64,000 nucleotides of DNA from Candidatus Nitrohelix vancouverensis (GTDB lineage Bacteria; Nitrospinota; Nitrospinia; Nitrospinales; VA-1), in NCBI GenBank assembly GCA_015698305.1, contig CP048620.1, positions 2,192,001 through 2,256,000 on the forward strand. The letters are read 5' to 3'. A model generated the notes under the pieces. That model saw nothing but the letters and a program-made list of their open reading frames with translations, was not told the origin of the DNA and made no database searches. Below are positions 35,042 to 43,699 of this stretch, in pieces (within the stretch, counting starts at the first letter, position 1; every line of letters starts with the position of its first letter). Made by a program: the position numbers and the translations under genes.

Positions 35042-37171
35042 ATGTCCCTTTCAGAAACAGATAAACAGCTGGTTGAGGCGGAAGAAGCGTTGTTTCAGAA
35101 AACGCTTCAATCCTTGTTCGAGCAACTTCCCAAAGCGCAGTTGGCAAAAATCGCGGCGCACAATGAAGCGCGTGAATTGACCCGTCAAATGGTAAACGAG
35201 TGGAATGACGAGGCGCGTCAGGCGCTGGTTTCTGATGAAGCGGTGGCGCATCGTGTCTCGGAAATTCGCAACGACTCCGATCAGATTCTGCTGGAATTGC
35301 TCAAGGAGCCTTACTTCGGGCGCATCGTGACCGAAGAGGAAGACGGTTCCGGGGCTTCGTTTCTGATCGGTTCTCGCGGCAATCCCGATGCGGGAATCGT
35401 GGACTGGCGCAGCGGTCCGCTCTCTGCCCTGTATTTCAATTACCAGCAAGGCGAGGAGTTTTTCGAAGAGATCAACGGTCGCGAGCGTATTGGGAAAATC
35501 AAACTGCGCCGATCCTACAAAGCGGATCAGGGGCAGTTGATTCAGATTGAAACGACGGAGGGCGTGTTCCAGAAGAAAGAGGGCGAGTGGACTCGATTGG
35601 ATGAGGACATGCAGGCGGCGGCGATGCGTTCACGCGCCGGTCGTTCCAAAGAAAAGCGCTTGCCTTCCATTCTGTCGCTCATCACCAGCGAGCAGTATGA
35701 AATGATCACCACCGACCCGCACCGACCCGTTGTCATTCAGGGATCGGCGGGTTCAGGTAAAACAACGGTCGCTCTGCATCGTCTGGCCTGGCTCCTGCAT
35801 GAGAATAATTCATTCGCCAGCGCAGAGAACACGCGCATCATCGTGATGAACAAATCCCTGCAGGTCTATGTCGGCGCAACCCTGCCTTCGATGGGGATCC
35901 ACGATGTTTCGGCGACCACTTTCAATAGCTGGGCTTTTGCGTTTGCGCGCGAAGCAGGGGTGGATCAAAACCGTTTCAAATTTCAGGAACTGCCTGCGGA
36001 TGTGGAGGAGATCAAATCATCGGAACGCTCGCTGGCTCTCCTGCGTTCCTATGTGCAAAGACAGAGCGACGCTCTGGACGCGACCGTACGCGACGCGGTC
36101 GCCTCTTCAGCCTATTTGCTGGCGATTTGGGAGGCCTCGTCGTCCAAGGCCTGTCTGCCGCGACTGAGGGACTTTTTGTTCGATGTGGGTAAGGAGAAAT
36201 TACCGCCGGATGAAAAAGAGTCGATCGTCGCGACTTTGAATTCAAAATTGCAACGCCTGGAAGATTATCCCCAGGACATTTACGACCTGTTCATGGACAC
36301 CGCTTTCCTGCAACAGTTTCTCGGAAGCGACCGCGCCCCGACGCTGGAATTGCTCGGCCGCAGGACGGAGAAAAATCAACAGAGCCGCCTGCTCGATTTC
36401 TTTGATCTGACTTTGATCCTGAAGCTCATCCAAATCAAAAACGGCGGATTGCCTGCGAAGAATGGCGGCTATGTGAAACTCGATCATCTGGTCGTGGACG
36501 AGGCGCAGGACTTTGGTCCGGTTGAATTTGACGTGTTGTTCGGCGCAGTGAAAAGCAAAAGGGATGTGACCATCGTCGGCGACGTGTCGCAGAAAATTGT
36601 GTTCTCACGAAAATTCCCTGGCTGGGACCGCTTGCTGGCAAGTCTTGGCATTCCCAAAAACGAATTGGTTCGTCTGGAGGTTTCGTATCGTTGCACGGCG
36701 CCGATCATCAATCTGGCGCGTAAGATTGAAGGCAAGCAAACGGATATCGAGGGACGACGCGGTTCTCCGCCGCACTGGATACAGGCGGAAACTTATGAAG
36801 ACCTGCTCTTTCGCATGGCCGAGTGGGCGGATAAATTACGCAAGAAGGACCCCAATTATTTGATCGCGCTGATCTGCCGACGCACCCGCCAGGCGATGGA
36901 ATTCAAGGAAGAGCTGGAGCAATACATTCCCGGCGTTCGCTTGGGGCGCAGGGAAATGTTTTCCTTTGAGCCGGGAATCATGGTCACTAACGTGCATCAG
37001 GTCAAGGGATTGGAATTCGACGCCGTCGCCCTCATCGATCCGAGCGAAGACAATTATCCTTCGCATCAGGAAGAGAGTCGAAATCTTTTATATGTTGCGA
37101 TCACCCGCGCTCAGGACGAGCTGGCCCTCGCCGTGCATGACAAAGAATTCTCGCGCATACTGACCAACTGA
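35042..37171 (+). CDS. HelD-like superfamily 1 (UvrD/Rep) helicase
   Basis: A 709-residue protein. The N-terminal ~220 residues carry an antiparallel helical arm and the PYFGRIV and VDWRSGPLSALYF motifs typical of HelD/helicase IV. Walker A is QGSAGSGKTTVALHRLAW (~235-252) and Walker B is LVVDEAQDFGP (~481-491). Later motifs VTNVHQVKGLEFDAVALI and YVAITRAQDEL end the helicase core. HelD proteins clear stalled RNA polymerase or act in DNA repair. Complete length, ATG 35042, monocistronic. Confidence 0.85.
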   Translation: MSLSETDKQLVEAEEALFQKTLQSLFEQLPKAQLAKIAAHNEARELTRQMVNEWNDEARQALVSDEAVAHRVSEIRNDSDQILLELLKEPYFGRIVTEEEDGSGASFLIGSRGNPDAGIVDWRSGPLSALYFNYQQGEEFFEEINGRERIGKIKLRRSYKADQGQLIQIETTEGVFQKKEGEWTRLDEDMQAAAMRSRAGRSKEKRLPSILSLITSEQYEMITTDPHRPVVIQGSAGSGKTTVALHRLAWLLHENNSFASAENTRIIVMNKSLQVYVGATLPSMGIHDVSATTFNSWAFAFAREAGVDQNRFKFQELPADVEEIKSSERSLALLRSYVQRQSDALDATVRDAVASSAYLLAIWEASSSKACLPRLRDFLFDVGKEKLPPDEKESIVATLNSKLQRLEDYPQDIYDLFMDTAFLQQFLGSDRAPTLELLGRRTEKNQQSRLLDFFDLTLILKLIQIKNGGLPAKNGGYVKLDHLVVDEAQDFGPVEFDVLFGAVKSKRDVTIVGDVSQKIVFSRKFPGWDRLLASLGIPKNELVRLEVSYRCTAPIINLARKIEGKQTDIEGRRGSPPHWIQAETYEDLLFRMAEWADKLRKKDPNYLIALICRRTRQAMEFKEELEQYIPGVRLGRREMFSFEPGIMVTNVHQVKGLEFDAVALIDPSEDNYPSHQEESRNLLYVAITRAQDELALAVHDKEFSRILTN

Positions 37172-37223
37172 CGGCTTTGGATTCAGCGATCAAACGCCGG
37201 TTGAAATTTCAAGGCTTCATTCC

Positions 37224-37874
37224 ATGCAAAGCGATGTCCGCATTGACCTCATCGACAAAGCCCTTGTGGTCCGGCTTCCCGAAGCCTGGCCCGTTATCAG
37301 CTGGGCGCCTTTCAACGGCGGTTCTCGCCGGGCTTCCACCCTTGTCAATAAACAGATAGAGAGCGTTGACCCCGAGAAAATAGATTCTCTGTTCCGGGAA
37401 TCCGCGCGATCTCTGGACGTCTTGCCTGATGAAATGGTGGGGCTGTTGACAGCGGCGGATGTTGGCAAATATAAAGTGTCGATGATCGAATTGGATGGAC
37501 TGTGGGTTCTCGCGGCGATCACGCTTGGGCTGGACAACGCGCGAACCGTAGGCGAAGCGCATGAGCCAGATCAGCGCAAACGACGCTCTCCGGGTACCAT
37601 CAACACCCTCTTGTTATGCAATGCCCTTCCCAATGAGGCGGGACGCCTCGAAGCCCTGCACATGGTCGCCATGGCCAAGACCTATGCCCTGATGCAACAC
37701 GGCGTGAAGTGCAAACACTCCGGCCAGCCTGCGACGGGAACCGGAACCGATTGCATCGTCATCGCCGCCAGCGGCGAAAAGCCGGTCGACTATTGCGGCA
37801 TGCACACCCCGCTCGGCGAACTCATCGGCAGAACAGTTGCTACGGCGATGAACGCCCATCTTTCCGTCGAGTAA
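37224..37874 (+). CDS. cbiZ: CbiZ-like adenosylcobinamide amidohydrolase
   Basis: A 216-residue protein whose C-terminal half matches CbiZ: AITLGLDNARTVGEAHE, GTINTLLLCNALP and the block KHSGQPATGTGTDCIVIAAS (~168-187) with its catalytic-looking Thr/Asp residues. CbiZ removes the aminopropanol arm from adenosylcobinamide so that the corrinoid can be reused (archaeal-style salvage). No other cob/cbi gene or B12 riboswitch is in view nearby. It lies 52 nt after the helicase gene, possibly read through from it. Confidence 0.82.
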   Translation: MQSDVRIDLIDKALVVRLPEAWPVISWAPFNGGSRRASTLVNKQIESVDPEKIDSLFRESARSLDVLPDEMVGLLTAADVGKYKVSMIELDGLWVLAAITLGLDNARTVGEAHEPDQRKRRSPGTINTLLLCNALPNEAGRLEALHMVAMAKTYALMQHGVKCKHSGQPATGTGTDCIVIAASGEKPVDYCGMHTPLGELIGRTVATAMNAHLSVE

Positions 37875-37895
37875 TAATTTTTTAATAATTGCTAG

Positions 37896-38699
37896 TCAGC
37901 GTTTCTTTTTGGCTTTTTTGACGACTTTTTTTGCACCCGGTTTTTTCCTGGGTTCTGGAGGTTTGGTTTCTTCTTCAGTTTTTCTCTTACTGACTTTGAA
38001 TGTCGATTTGGAAGTCCATGAGATGTTGATATAGTCTGGCAGTCGAGTGGCTTTATCGATCAGGATCGATTCGATTTGCTCAGGTTCCAGATTCAATACG
38101 GAAGAGAAATCGGTTCCTTCTAATTGCGCGTCGGTGAGCATGGCTTTGTCGACGATTGTGTTTTCAAAAACAGCGTTGCGTAAATCGGCGCCGTAGAAAT
38201 TGGCTTCGGTGAAATCGGTTTCGATGAAATTCGATTCGTTCAGCGCGGCGTTGCTCAAGTTGGCCCAGCTGAAATCGGCGCCATCCATGTTGACGTTTCT
38301 CAGATCAGCTCTGTCGAATTGCGCATCGCGACAGTCGGCGTCGCTGAGATTGGAATTGGAGAGATTGCATTGTGAGAGGTCGGCTTCGATGAGTCCGGCG
38401 TTGGACAGGTTCGCTCCGCTGAGGTCTGCGCCGCTTAGGTTGGCGTCGGTCAGGCTTGCATTGGACAAATTGGCGTCGATCAAAATGGAATTGGATAAAT
38501 CAGCGCGGTTCAGTTTTCCGTCGCTCAAGTCGGCGCCGCGAAGGTCTTTGTTGCTGAGGTTTTTACCCGAGAGATTGGCTTTGGAGCGTTCTACTTTTTG
38601 AATTTCTTCGAGGCGCGCGGCTTCCTGCTTTTTGATTTCGGCGAGTTCGGCTTCGCTGAGTTCAAACTCATCTTTCTTTTTTTCAGTTTCTTCGGCCAT
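37896..38699 (-). CDS. Pentapeptide-repeat protein
   Basis: A 267-residue protein. Residues ~42-190 are a run of about 28 A(D/N)LSx-type pentapeptides (for example ANLSGADLSGANLS), which should form a right-handed quadrilateral beta-helix. The N-terminal ~40 residues are Lys/Glu-rich helix and the C-terminal ~35 are basic (RKKPGAKKVVKKAKKKR), perhaps contacting nucleic acid or acidic membranes. Such proteins act as scaffolds or, as in Qnr, as DNA mimics; no specific role is claimed. Last gene of the 46.1-37.9 kb operon, 6 nt after the previous stop. Confidence 0.85.
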   Translation of the reverse strand: MAEETEKKKDEFELSEAELAEIKKQEAARLEEIQKVERSKANLSGKNLSNKDLRGADLSDGKLNRADLSNSILIDANLSNASLTDANLSGADLSGANLSNAGLIEADLSQCNLSNSNLSDADCRDAQFDRADLRNVNMDGADFSWANLSNAALNESNFIETDFTEANFYGADLRNAVFENTIVDKAMLTDAQLEGTDFSSVLNLEPEQIESILIDKATRLPDYINISWTSKSTFKVSKRKTEEETKPPEPRKKPGAKKVVKKAKKKR

Positions 38700-38705
38700 G
38701 ACGGA

Positions 38706-40049
38706 TCATTCCGCCTGTCTGTAAATTTCAGATGCGGGTAGAATTTTGATGCCCAGCGCTTCGAAACCATCCTTCGCCCTTTGCGTGAATTTGCCTCCAA
38801 GCATCAAATCGATTTCCTTGTTGGAGCTTTCCTGAATGGCTTGAATTATAGCCTTCGCCATTTCCGCTGTTTCCTTATCCCATGTCAACAGATCCCAGGC
38901 GATGGGAATCACCCATCTGGAGTTGTCAGCCTGAGCGACCACGCGGCCGTTGAGGACGGCAATGCGATTGATTGGCGAGTGATCTTGAGAATATTGTCTC
39001 AATAATTGAGCGCGTTTTTGATTCAAATAGGCCTGTGAAAAATTATTCGCCTTCATGGATTCCCTGATAAATACAGAACGATCAGCGGTTCCTGGCATGG
39101 AATAGAGGGCGGAGACAAGAATGATTTCCTGCCTCGGGGTGTAGTGCGGGTGCCTGAGAAATTCCTTGATGATATCTTCATCCATGTCCATCTGCAGAAG
39201 ACGCTTGCGATTGATACTGCGTAAATCTTCCGGTGGATAATCTCTGATGATTTCGTTGATCTGGGTGGATTCTTTATTTCGATTCGATGCGCCGCCGGTC
39301 AGGGAGGACAGCCCTTCTCCAATAATGAATCCTCCGCTATAGCTGGCCCAGGCCACGCGGTTGAGCTCCTGTTGCAAGGCCTTGTTCGGTGAATAGACGT
39401 CGATATCCAATTGAAACGCCAGTTTGCGTTTGGCGGAAGAAAAGCCGATCAGTTCTTTTGCAATGGCGTCTTCTTCTTCACTCCGACTGCCTGTCGCCAT
39501 TTCTCCAACGCGGTCCATGTAGCGAACGACGCCTTTGGGAATGCCGGTGATGGTGTCGACGGGATCTTCTAATAAATTTTTAACGAAGTTGAAAGGAGCG
39601 AGCGCGGCTTTTTCTGCGGCGCTGACAAAGGATTTTGATTCTTTCATGTTGAGCAATGCATGCATTGCGTGAATTTCGCGAATCAGATTTTGCGTGTGGC
39701 GGACCCCCAGCGGGGTGTGCGAGCCGAATTTGCTTTTAATCTGAAACTGGACGAAGCGTTCATTGAGCTGGGCGCGTGAGCTGACGCGGTGTAGCTTGCT
39801 CGCCATGAATGAATCGGCAAGAAATTGTCGAGTCTGTATTTCTGAAAGCGATTCATAGTCAGCGGAGACTTCAAGCGGTTTCGTTATTTTAGGGAGCGGT
39901 TGATAGAGACCTTCCCATAGATTGGGGGAACTGGGTAATTTCTGGGCGAACAGAAGCTCGACGTTGCCGGCCAAGAGCGAGCTACAGAACAGGCCGAAAA
40001 TTGTAAGAGAGAAAAAGCGGCGCGAAATGTTTTTGGAGGTATCTGTCAT
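38706..40049 (-). CDS. Exported hypothetical protein (447 aa)
   Basis: A 447-residue protein with a Tat-like N-terminus (KNISRRFFSLTIFGLFCSSLL, RR pair followed by a hydrophobic run) and a mature, mostly helical, charged body. No recognised domain. Notable segments are FNFVKNLLEDPVDTITGIPKG (~152-172), SYSGGFIIGEGLSSLTGG (~222) and a C-terminal ...VIPIAWDLLTWDKETAEMA region. Its ATG overlaps the mltG stop (ATGA). Operon position beside mltG suggests an envelope role, by context only. Confidence 0.72.
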   Translation of the reverse strand: MTDTSKNISRRFFSLTIFGLFCSSLLAGNVELLFAQKLPSSPNLWEGLYQPLPKITKPLEVSADYESLSEIQTRQFLADSFMASKLHRVSSRAQLNERFVQFQIKSKFGSHTPLGVRHTQNLIREIHAMHALLNMKESKSFVSAAEKAALAPFNFVKNLLEDPVDTITGIPKGVVRYMDRVGEMATGSRSEEEDAIAKELIGFSSAKRKLAFQLDIDVYSPNKALQQELNRVAWASYSGGFIIGEGLSSLTGGASNRNKESTQINEIIRDYPPEDLRSINRKRLLQMDMDEDIIKEFLRHPHYTPRQEIILVSALYSMPGTADRSVFIRESMKANNFSQAYLNQKRAQLLRQYSQDHSPINRIAVLNGRVVAQADNSRWVIPIAWDLLTWDKETAEMAKAIIQAIQESSNKEIDLMLGGKFTQRAKDGFEALGIKILPASEIYRQAE

Positions 40050-41071
40050 GGCGTCCTTTTAATGGGTCGCAACTGATATTTATGTACGGCGCGGTTGTGT
40101 TCCTTCAGATTATTGGAAAATTGATGCGTTCCATCCTGTTTGGAAACAAAATACAGGTGATCGGTTTGCGCGGGGTAGAGTGCCGCTTCGATGGCCAATT
40201 GACCCGGGCTGGCAATGGGGCCGGGGGGCAGGCCGCGATAGCGGTAGGTGTTGTAGGGCGAATCGATGTACAGATCCTTTTTTCTTAAATTGCCGTCAAA
40301 ATCCTTGATCGCATAGATGACGGTGGGATCGGTTTGCAGGCGCATTTTTTTATTCAGACGATTGTGGAATACCGATGAAATGAGTTTGCGCTCTTCTTTG
40401 GCTCCGGTTTCTTTTTCTATGACCGATGCGAGAGTGATGATTTCATGCAGACTGTAGCCGATTTCACTGGCGCGCTCCAGGTATTCTTCGGTGAAAATTT
40501 TCTTTTTAAAATTATTCAACATCGTTTCCACGATGACCTGGGCGCTGGTGTTGCGCGTGAAGTGGTAAGTGTCCGGGAACAGGTATCCTTCCAGCGATCC
40601 GCTGGTGATGCCGAGGGAAGCGAGGTGTTCCGGGTTGGAGACTTGTTCAATAAACGCTTCGCCTCCGGCGAGTCCTTCGTCGCTGAGGATTTTATTGATC
40701 TCGATGATGCGGTAGCCTTCAGGGATGGTGACTCTGTGTAAAATGGCCTGTCCTGAGGTGATCTTCTCTAGAATCTCTCCGGGTTTCATCCCAGCGTTCA
40801 ATTCGAACTCGCCAATCTGAATATTCTTTTGTTTGCGTTGCGCGTAGGCAAGAAGTCGGAACGCGCTGGGACTGCGGATGAGGTTCTTTTCAAATAAAAG
40901 ACGGGAGACGCTGGTGAGGCTGGCGCCTGGCGGGATTTCAACGATGGCGGCTTGTGAACCGCGTTCTGCAATGGGTGTGAACGCCTGATAATAGAAGAGG
41001 CCGCAGATATAGAGAAAAAGTCCTAATGCAATACCCGCTCCGGCGAATACGGAATATTTCAATAGCCGCAT
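40046..41071 (-). CDS. mltG: Endolytic murein transglycosylase MltG (YceG-like)
   Basis: A 341-residue protein with an N-terminal membrane anchor (FAGAGIALGLFLYICGLFYY), a LysM-like segment (~42-115; VEIPPGASLTSVSRLLFEKNLI) and the YceG lytic domain. The catalytic Glu is in ASVIEKETG (~215-223), with NRLNKKMRLQTDPTVIYAI and YNTYRYRGLPPGPIASPG conserved. It cuts nascent peptidoglycan glycans, setting strand length. Located between hisC and the exported hypothetical gene, which it overlaps by 4 nt. Full length. Confidence 0.94.
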   Translation of the reverse strand: MRLLKYSVFAGAGIALGLFLYICGLFYYQAFTPIAERGSQAAIVEIPPGASLTSVSRLLFEKNLIRSPSAFRLLAYAQRKQKNIQIGEFELNAGMKPGEILEKITSGQAILHRVTIPEGYRIIEINKILSDEGLAGGEAFIEQVSNPEHLASLGITSGSLEGYLFPDTYHFTRNTSAQVIVETMLNNFKKKIFTEEYLERASEIGYSLHEIITLASVIEKETGAKEERKLISSVFHNRLNKKMRLQTDPTVIYAIKDFDGNLRKKDLYIDSPYNTYRYRGLPPGPIASPGQLAIEAALYPAQTDHLYFVSKQDGTHQFSNNLKEHNRAVHKYQLRPIKRTP

Positions 41072-41095
41072 ATTCTTATGAAGTAGACCGTCTCG

Positions 41096-42175
41096 CTACT
41101 GGAAAGACGATGCGCTTGTCGTGAGTTGGTTGAGGAATAGGTCGTTTTGTTCCGGTGAACCGATCGTCGCTCTTAAACAATCTTTAAGGCGCGGGTGCGC
41201 TCCCAAATAACGAATCAGAACTCCATTTTCTTTCAGGCTTTGATGCCATGCTTCGGCCTGGCCCGGGGCCTGAAAAAGAATAAAATTTGAATCGGAAGGG
41301 AAGGGCGTTACATTTTCTATTTCTCCAAGTCGGGCGCTCAAACGCTCTCGTTCCTGAAGAATGATTTCAATTTGTTTTTCTACGGCTTCAAAATTCGAGA
41401 TCAATCGCTCTGCCATGAACAGGGACACTGAGTTCAGATTGTAGGGTAGGCGAATTTTTTCCATCTGCGTGATGATTTCGGGAGAAGCGACGCCGTAGCC
41501 AACGCGTAGACCGGCGAGTCCGATTTTGGAAAGGCTTCGCAAGACAACCAGATTGGGATAGGAACTCAATTGATCGACAAAACTTTTTCTGGCGAAATCA
41601 TGGTAAGCCTCGTCAAGCACGACAATGCCTTTAAAATTGTCGAGCACCTTGATGATTTCCTGTCGTGAAAAACAATTTCCCGTTGGGTTGTTGGGGTAAC
41701 TGAAAAAAACTATTTTTGCTTTGCGTTGTTGCAGGACGTCCAGAATGCGCTCCCCTTCAAAATCCCATGCGTCGTTCAAATCAATGGGGATGGGCGTCGC
41801 GCCCAGACCCCGCGCAATGATCGAGTACATGGCAAAGCTCGGATCGGGAAATGCGACGCCGTCTCCGACGTCGCAAAAAACCTGTATCAACAGTTGAATC
41901 AGTTCGTCGGAGCCGTTGCCCAGTACAACTTGAGAGACGGACGTTTGCAGTCGGGAGGCGATGGCCTGTTTGAGTCCTGCGCCCGACGGGTCGGGGTAGC
42001 GATTCAGTTCCAGAACAGACAACTGGCTTTGCAATTCCGCAACCAGTTCCGCCGGAGGGGGAAACGGGTTTTCATTTGCATGCAGAGAAATAGCGTCGAG
42101 CGGTTGCTCCGCATGATAGGGATTTAAATCCTGAATTTTTTGAGTGACCAGTTGCGGGTCCCAGGTTCGCGGCAT
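41096..42175 (-). CDS. hisC: Histidinol-phosphate aminotransferase
   Basis: A 359-residue PLP fold-type I aminotransferase of the HisC group: HANENPFPPP near the N-terminus, GNGSDELIQLLIQ (~82-94), PNNPTGNC (~155-162), IVVLDEAYHDFA (~180-191) with the PLP-ring Asp, and RSLSKIGLAGLRVGYG (~214-229) with the Schiff-base Lys. It transaminates imidazole-acetol phosphate. Its ATG and the gmk TGA share one base (TGATG), so translation is coupled. An isolated his gene inside an unrelated operon. Confidence 0.9.
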   Translation of the reverse strand: MPRTWDPQLVTQKIQDLNPYHAEQPLDAISLHANENPFPPPAELVAELQSQLSVLELNRYPDPSGAGLKQAIASRLQTSVSQVVLGNGSDELIQLLIQVFCDVGDGVAFPDPSFAMYSIIARGLGATPIPIDLNDAWDFEGERILDVLQQRKAKIVFFSYPNNPTGNCFSRQEIIKVLDNFKGIVVLDEAYHDFARKSFVDQLSSYPNLVVLRSLSKIGLAGLRVGYGVASPEIITQMEKIRLPYNLNSVSLFMAERLISNFEAVEKQIEIILQERERLSARLGEIENVTPFPSDSNFILFQAPGQAEAWHQSLKENGVLIRYLGAHPRLKDCLRATIGSPEQNDLFLNQLTTSASSFQ

Positions 42176-42816
42176 CAGATGATTCGGTTTGAGTGTAGTA
42201 ATGTTTGTAAATCCTGCGCGGTCGGCACATAGTGCGCGGCTCTTAATTTTTCGGTCTTGATGATCGACATGATGTTCTGCGCAGTGTCTTCGACATTATG
42301 ATTGGTGATGACGTAATCGTATAATTTGTACTGGCAGATTTCATTTTTTCCGGTTTCAATTCTACCTTTGATTTTTTCTGGACTTTCCGTGCCGCGCGTT
42401 TCCAGGCGGCGCTGAAGTTCTTCAAGAGAGGGCGGCAAAATGAAAATGAAGACGCCGGAAAAATTCATATCGCGCAGGCTTTCCACGCCCTGGATGTCAA
42501 GCTCCAGCAATACGTCGTCGCCTTTAGCAATGGTTTTTTCGATGGCGTCGATTGCGGTGCCGTAAAAATTATTGTGGACTTGCGCCCATTCCAGAAAATC
42601 TCCGTTTGAGATTTTTTGCTTGAAGGTCTCTTCGGAAATGAAATAGTAGTCCAGGCCTTCTTCTTCTCCGTTTCGCTTGGCGCGAGTGGTGTGGGAGACG
42701 GCGAATTTCAGTTCAGGCAGTTTGGCCCGAAGCAATTTGCAGGTGGACGTTTTTCCCGTACCCGAGGGAGCGGAAATGATGAACGGAATTCCTTTTTTGG
42801 CGCCGTTGATGGTCAT
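42175..42816 (-). CDS. gmk: Guanylate kinase
   Basis: A 213-residue kinase. The P-loop is SAPSGTGKTSTCKLL (~14-28), the GMP site SHTTRAKRNGEEEGLDYYF (~42-60) and ELDIQGVESLRD (~100) follow, and the lid carries the LETRGTES-type arginine residues. It phosphorylates GMP or dGMP to the diphosphate. ATGA overlap with yicC upstream and TGATG with hisC downstream place it firmly in the operon. The yicC-gmk pair is a common arrangement in many bacteria. Confidence 0.96.
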   Translation of the reverse strand: MTINGAKKGIPFIISAPSGTGKTSTCKLLRAKLPELKFAVSHTTRAKRNGEEEGLDYYFISEETFKQKISNGDFLEWAQVHNNFYGTAIDAIEKTIAKGDDVLLELDIQGVESLRDMNFSGVFIFILPPSLEELQRRLETRGTESPEKIKGRIETGKNEICQYKLYDYVITNHNVEDTAQNIMSIIKTEKLRAAHYVPTAQDLQTLLHSNRII

Positions 42817-43694
42817 TCAATGTTGGCCAACTGTTCGCGGATTTTCTCGAGAATACTTTTAATTTCGATTGTGGATTTTGAAATTTCCAGATCGATTGCT
42901 TTGGAACCGATGGTGTTGGTTTCCCGGTTGAATTCCTGAATCAGAAATTCCAGTTTGCGGCCAATCGGTTCTTCGGATTCTGCCAACTGACGGAAGTGGT
43001 TCAAGTGGCTTTCCAGCCGGGTGATTTCTTCCGTGATGTCGCAACGGTCCGCCATGAGCGCGACTTCTTGCGCGAGTCGACTTTCTTCCATGGGCGCGCC
43101 GTCGAGTAAGGCTTGAATCCTTTCCTTCAGACGTTCCTTGTATTGCTCCACCATGATCTGTTGGCGCGGCATGATCGCTTCCTTGCAGGTTTCAATTTCA
43201 TCCAGTCGTTGCAGGATGTCCGTTTGCAAGTGATCGCCTTCGTGCCGTCGCATCGTCAACAATTCGTTCATGGCGTCTTCTGCGGCGCTCAACACCAACT
43301 CTTCCTTTTCTTCATCGACGCTGGTTGGCTCTACCTGAATAAGGTCTTTGAAGGACAGAAGAGAGTTCAGGTCAATCTCGCCCGATAGACCAAGCGACTC
43401 CCGAATTTGAATCAACGCGCCATGATACTGCGTCGCCAGAGGCAGATTCGGCCGAATTTCTCCAGTGATGCCGTCGGCGTCGTTCTTTTGAAGGGTGACG
43501 GAGCAGTCCACCGTGCCTCGGGCGCATTTGGATTTAATAAGCTTTTTGAGGGGAAGCTCCAGGCTTGCAAAGTTTTTAGGGATGCGCGTTTTGACTTCAA
43601 GAAACCGGTTGTTTACAGACCGGATTTCAACCTTGCACGTGTAGTTTCCCAATTGCTTTTCTGCCCGGCCAAACCCGGTCATGCTTTTAAACAT
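42813..43694 (-). CDS. yicC: YicC/YloC family endoribonuclease
   Basis: A 293-residue protein starting with the family signature MTGFGRAEKQLGNYTCKVEI and RSVNNRFLEV, and ending in the DUF1732 C-terminal block (EPIGRKLEFLIQEFNRETNT and SKSTIEIKSILEKIREQL). YicC proteins cleave RNA or assist its decay. It follows the siroheme reductase-TusA gene by 5 nt and overlaps gmk by 4 nt. Confidence 0.92.
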   Translation of the reverse strand: MFKSMTGFGRAEKQLGNYTCKVEIRSVNNRFLEVKTRIPKNFASLELPLKKLIKSKCARGTVDCSVTLQKNDADGITGEIRPNLPLATQYHGALIQIRESLGLSGEIDLNSLLSFKDLIQVEPTSVDEEKEELVLSAAEDAMNELLTMRRHEGDHLQTDILQRLDEIETCKEAIMPRQQIMVEQYKERLKERIQALLDGAPMEESRLAQEVALMADRCDITEEITRLESHLNHFRQLAESEEPIGRKLEFLIQEFNRETNTIGSKAIDLEISKSTIEIKSILEKIREQLANIE

Positions 43695-43699
43695 TCAGT

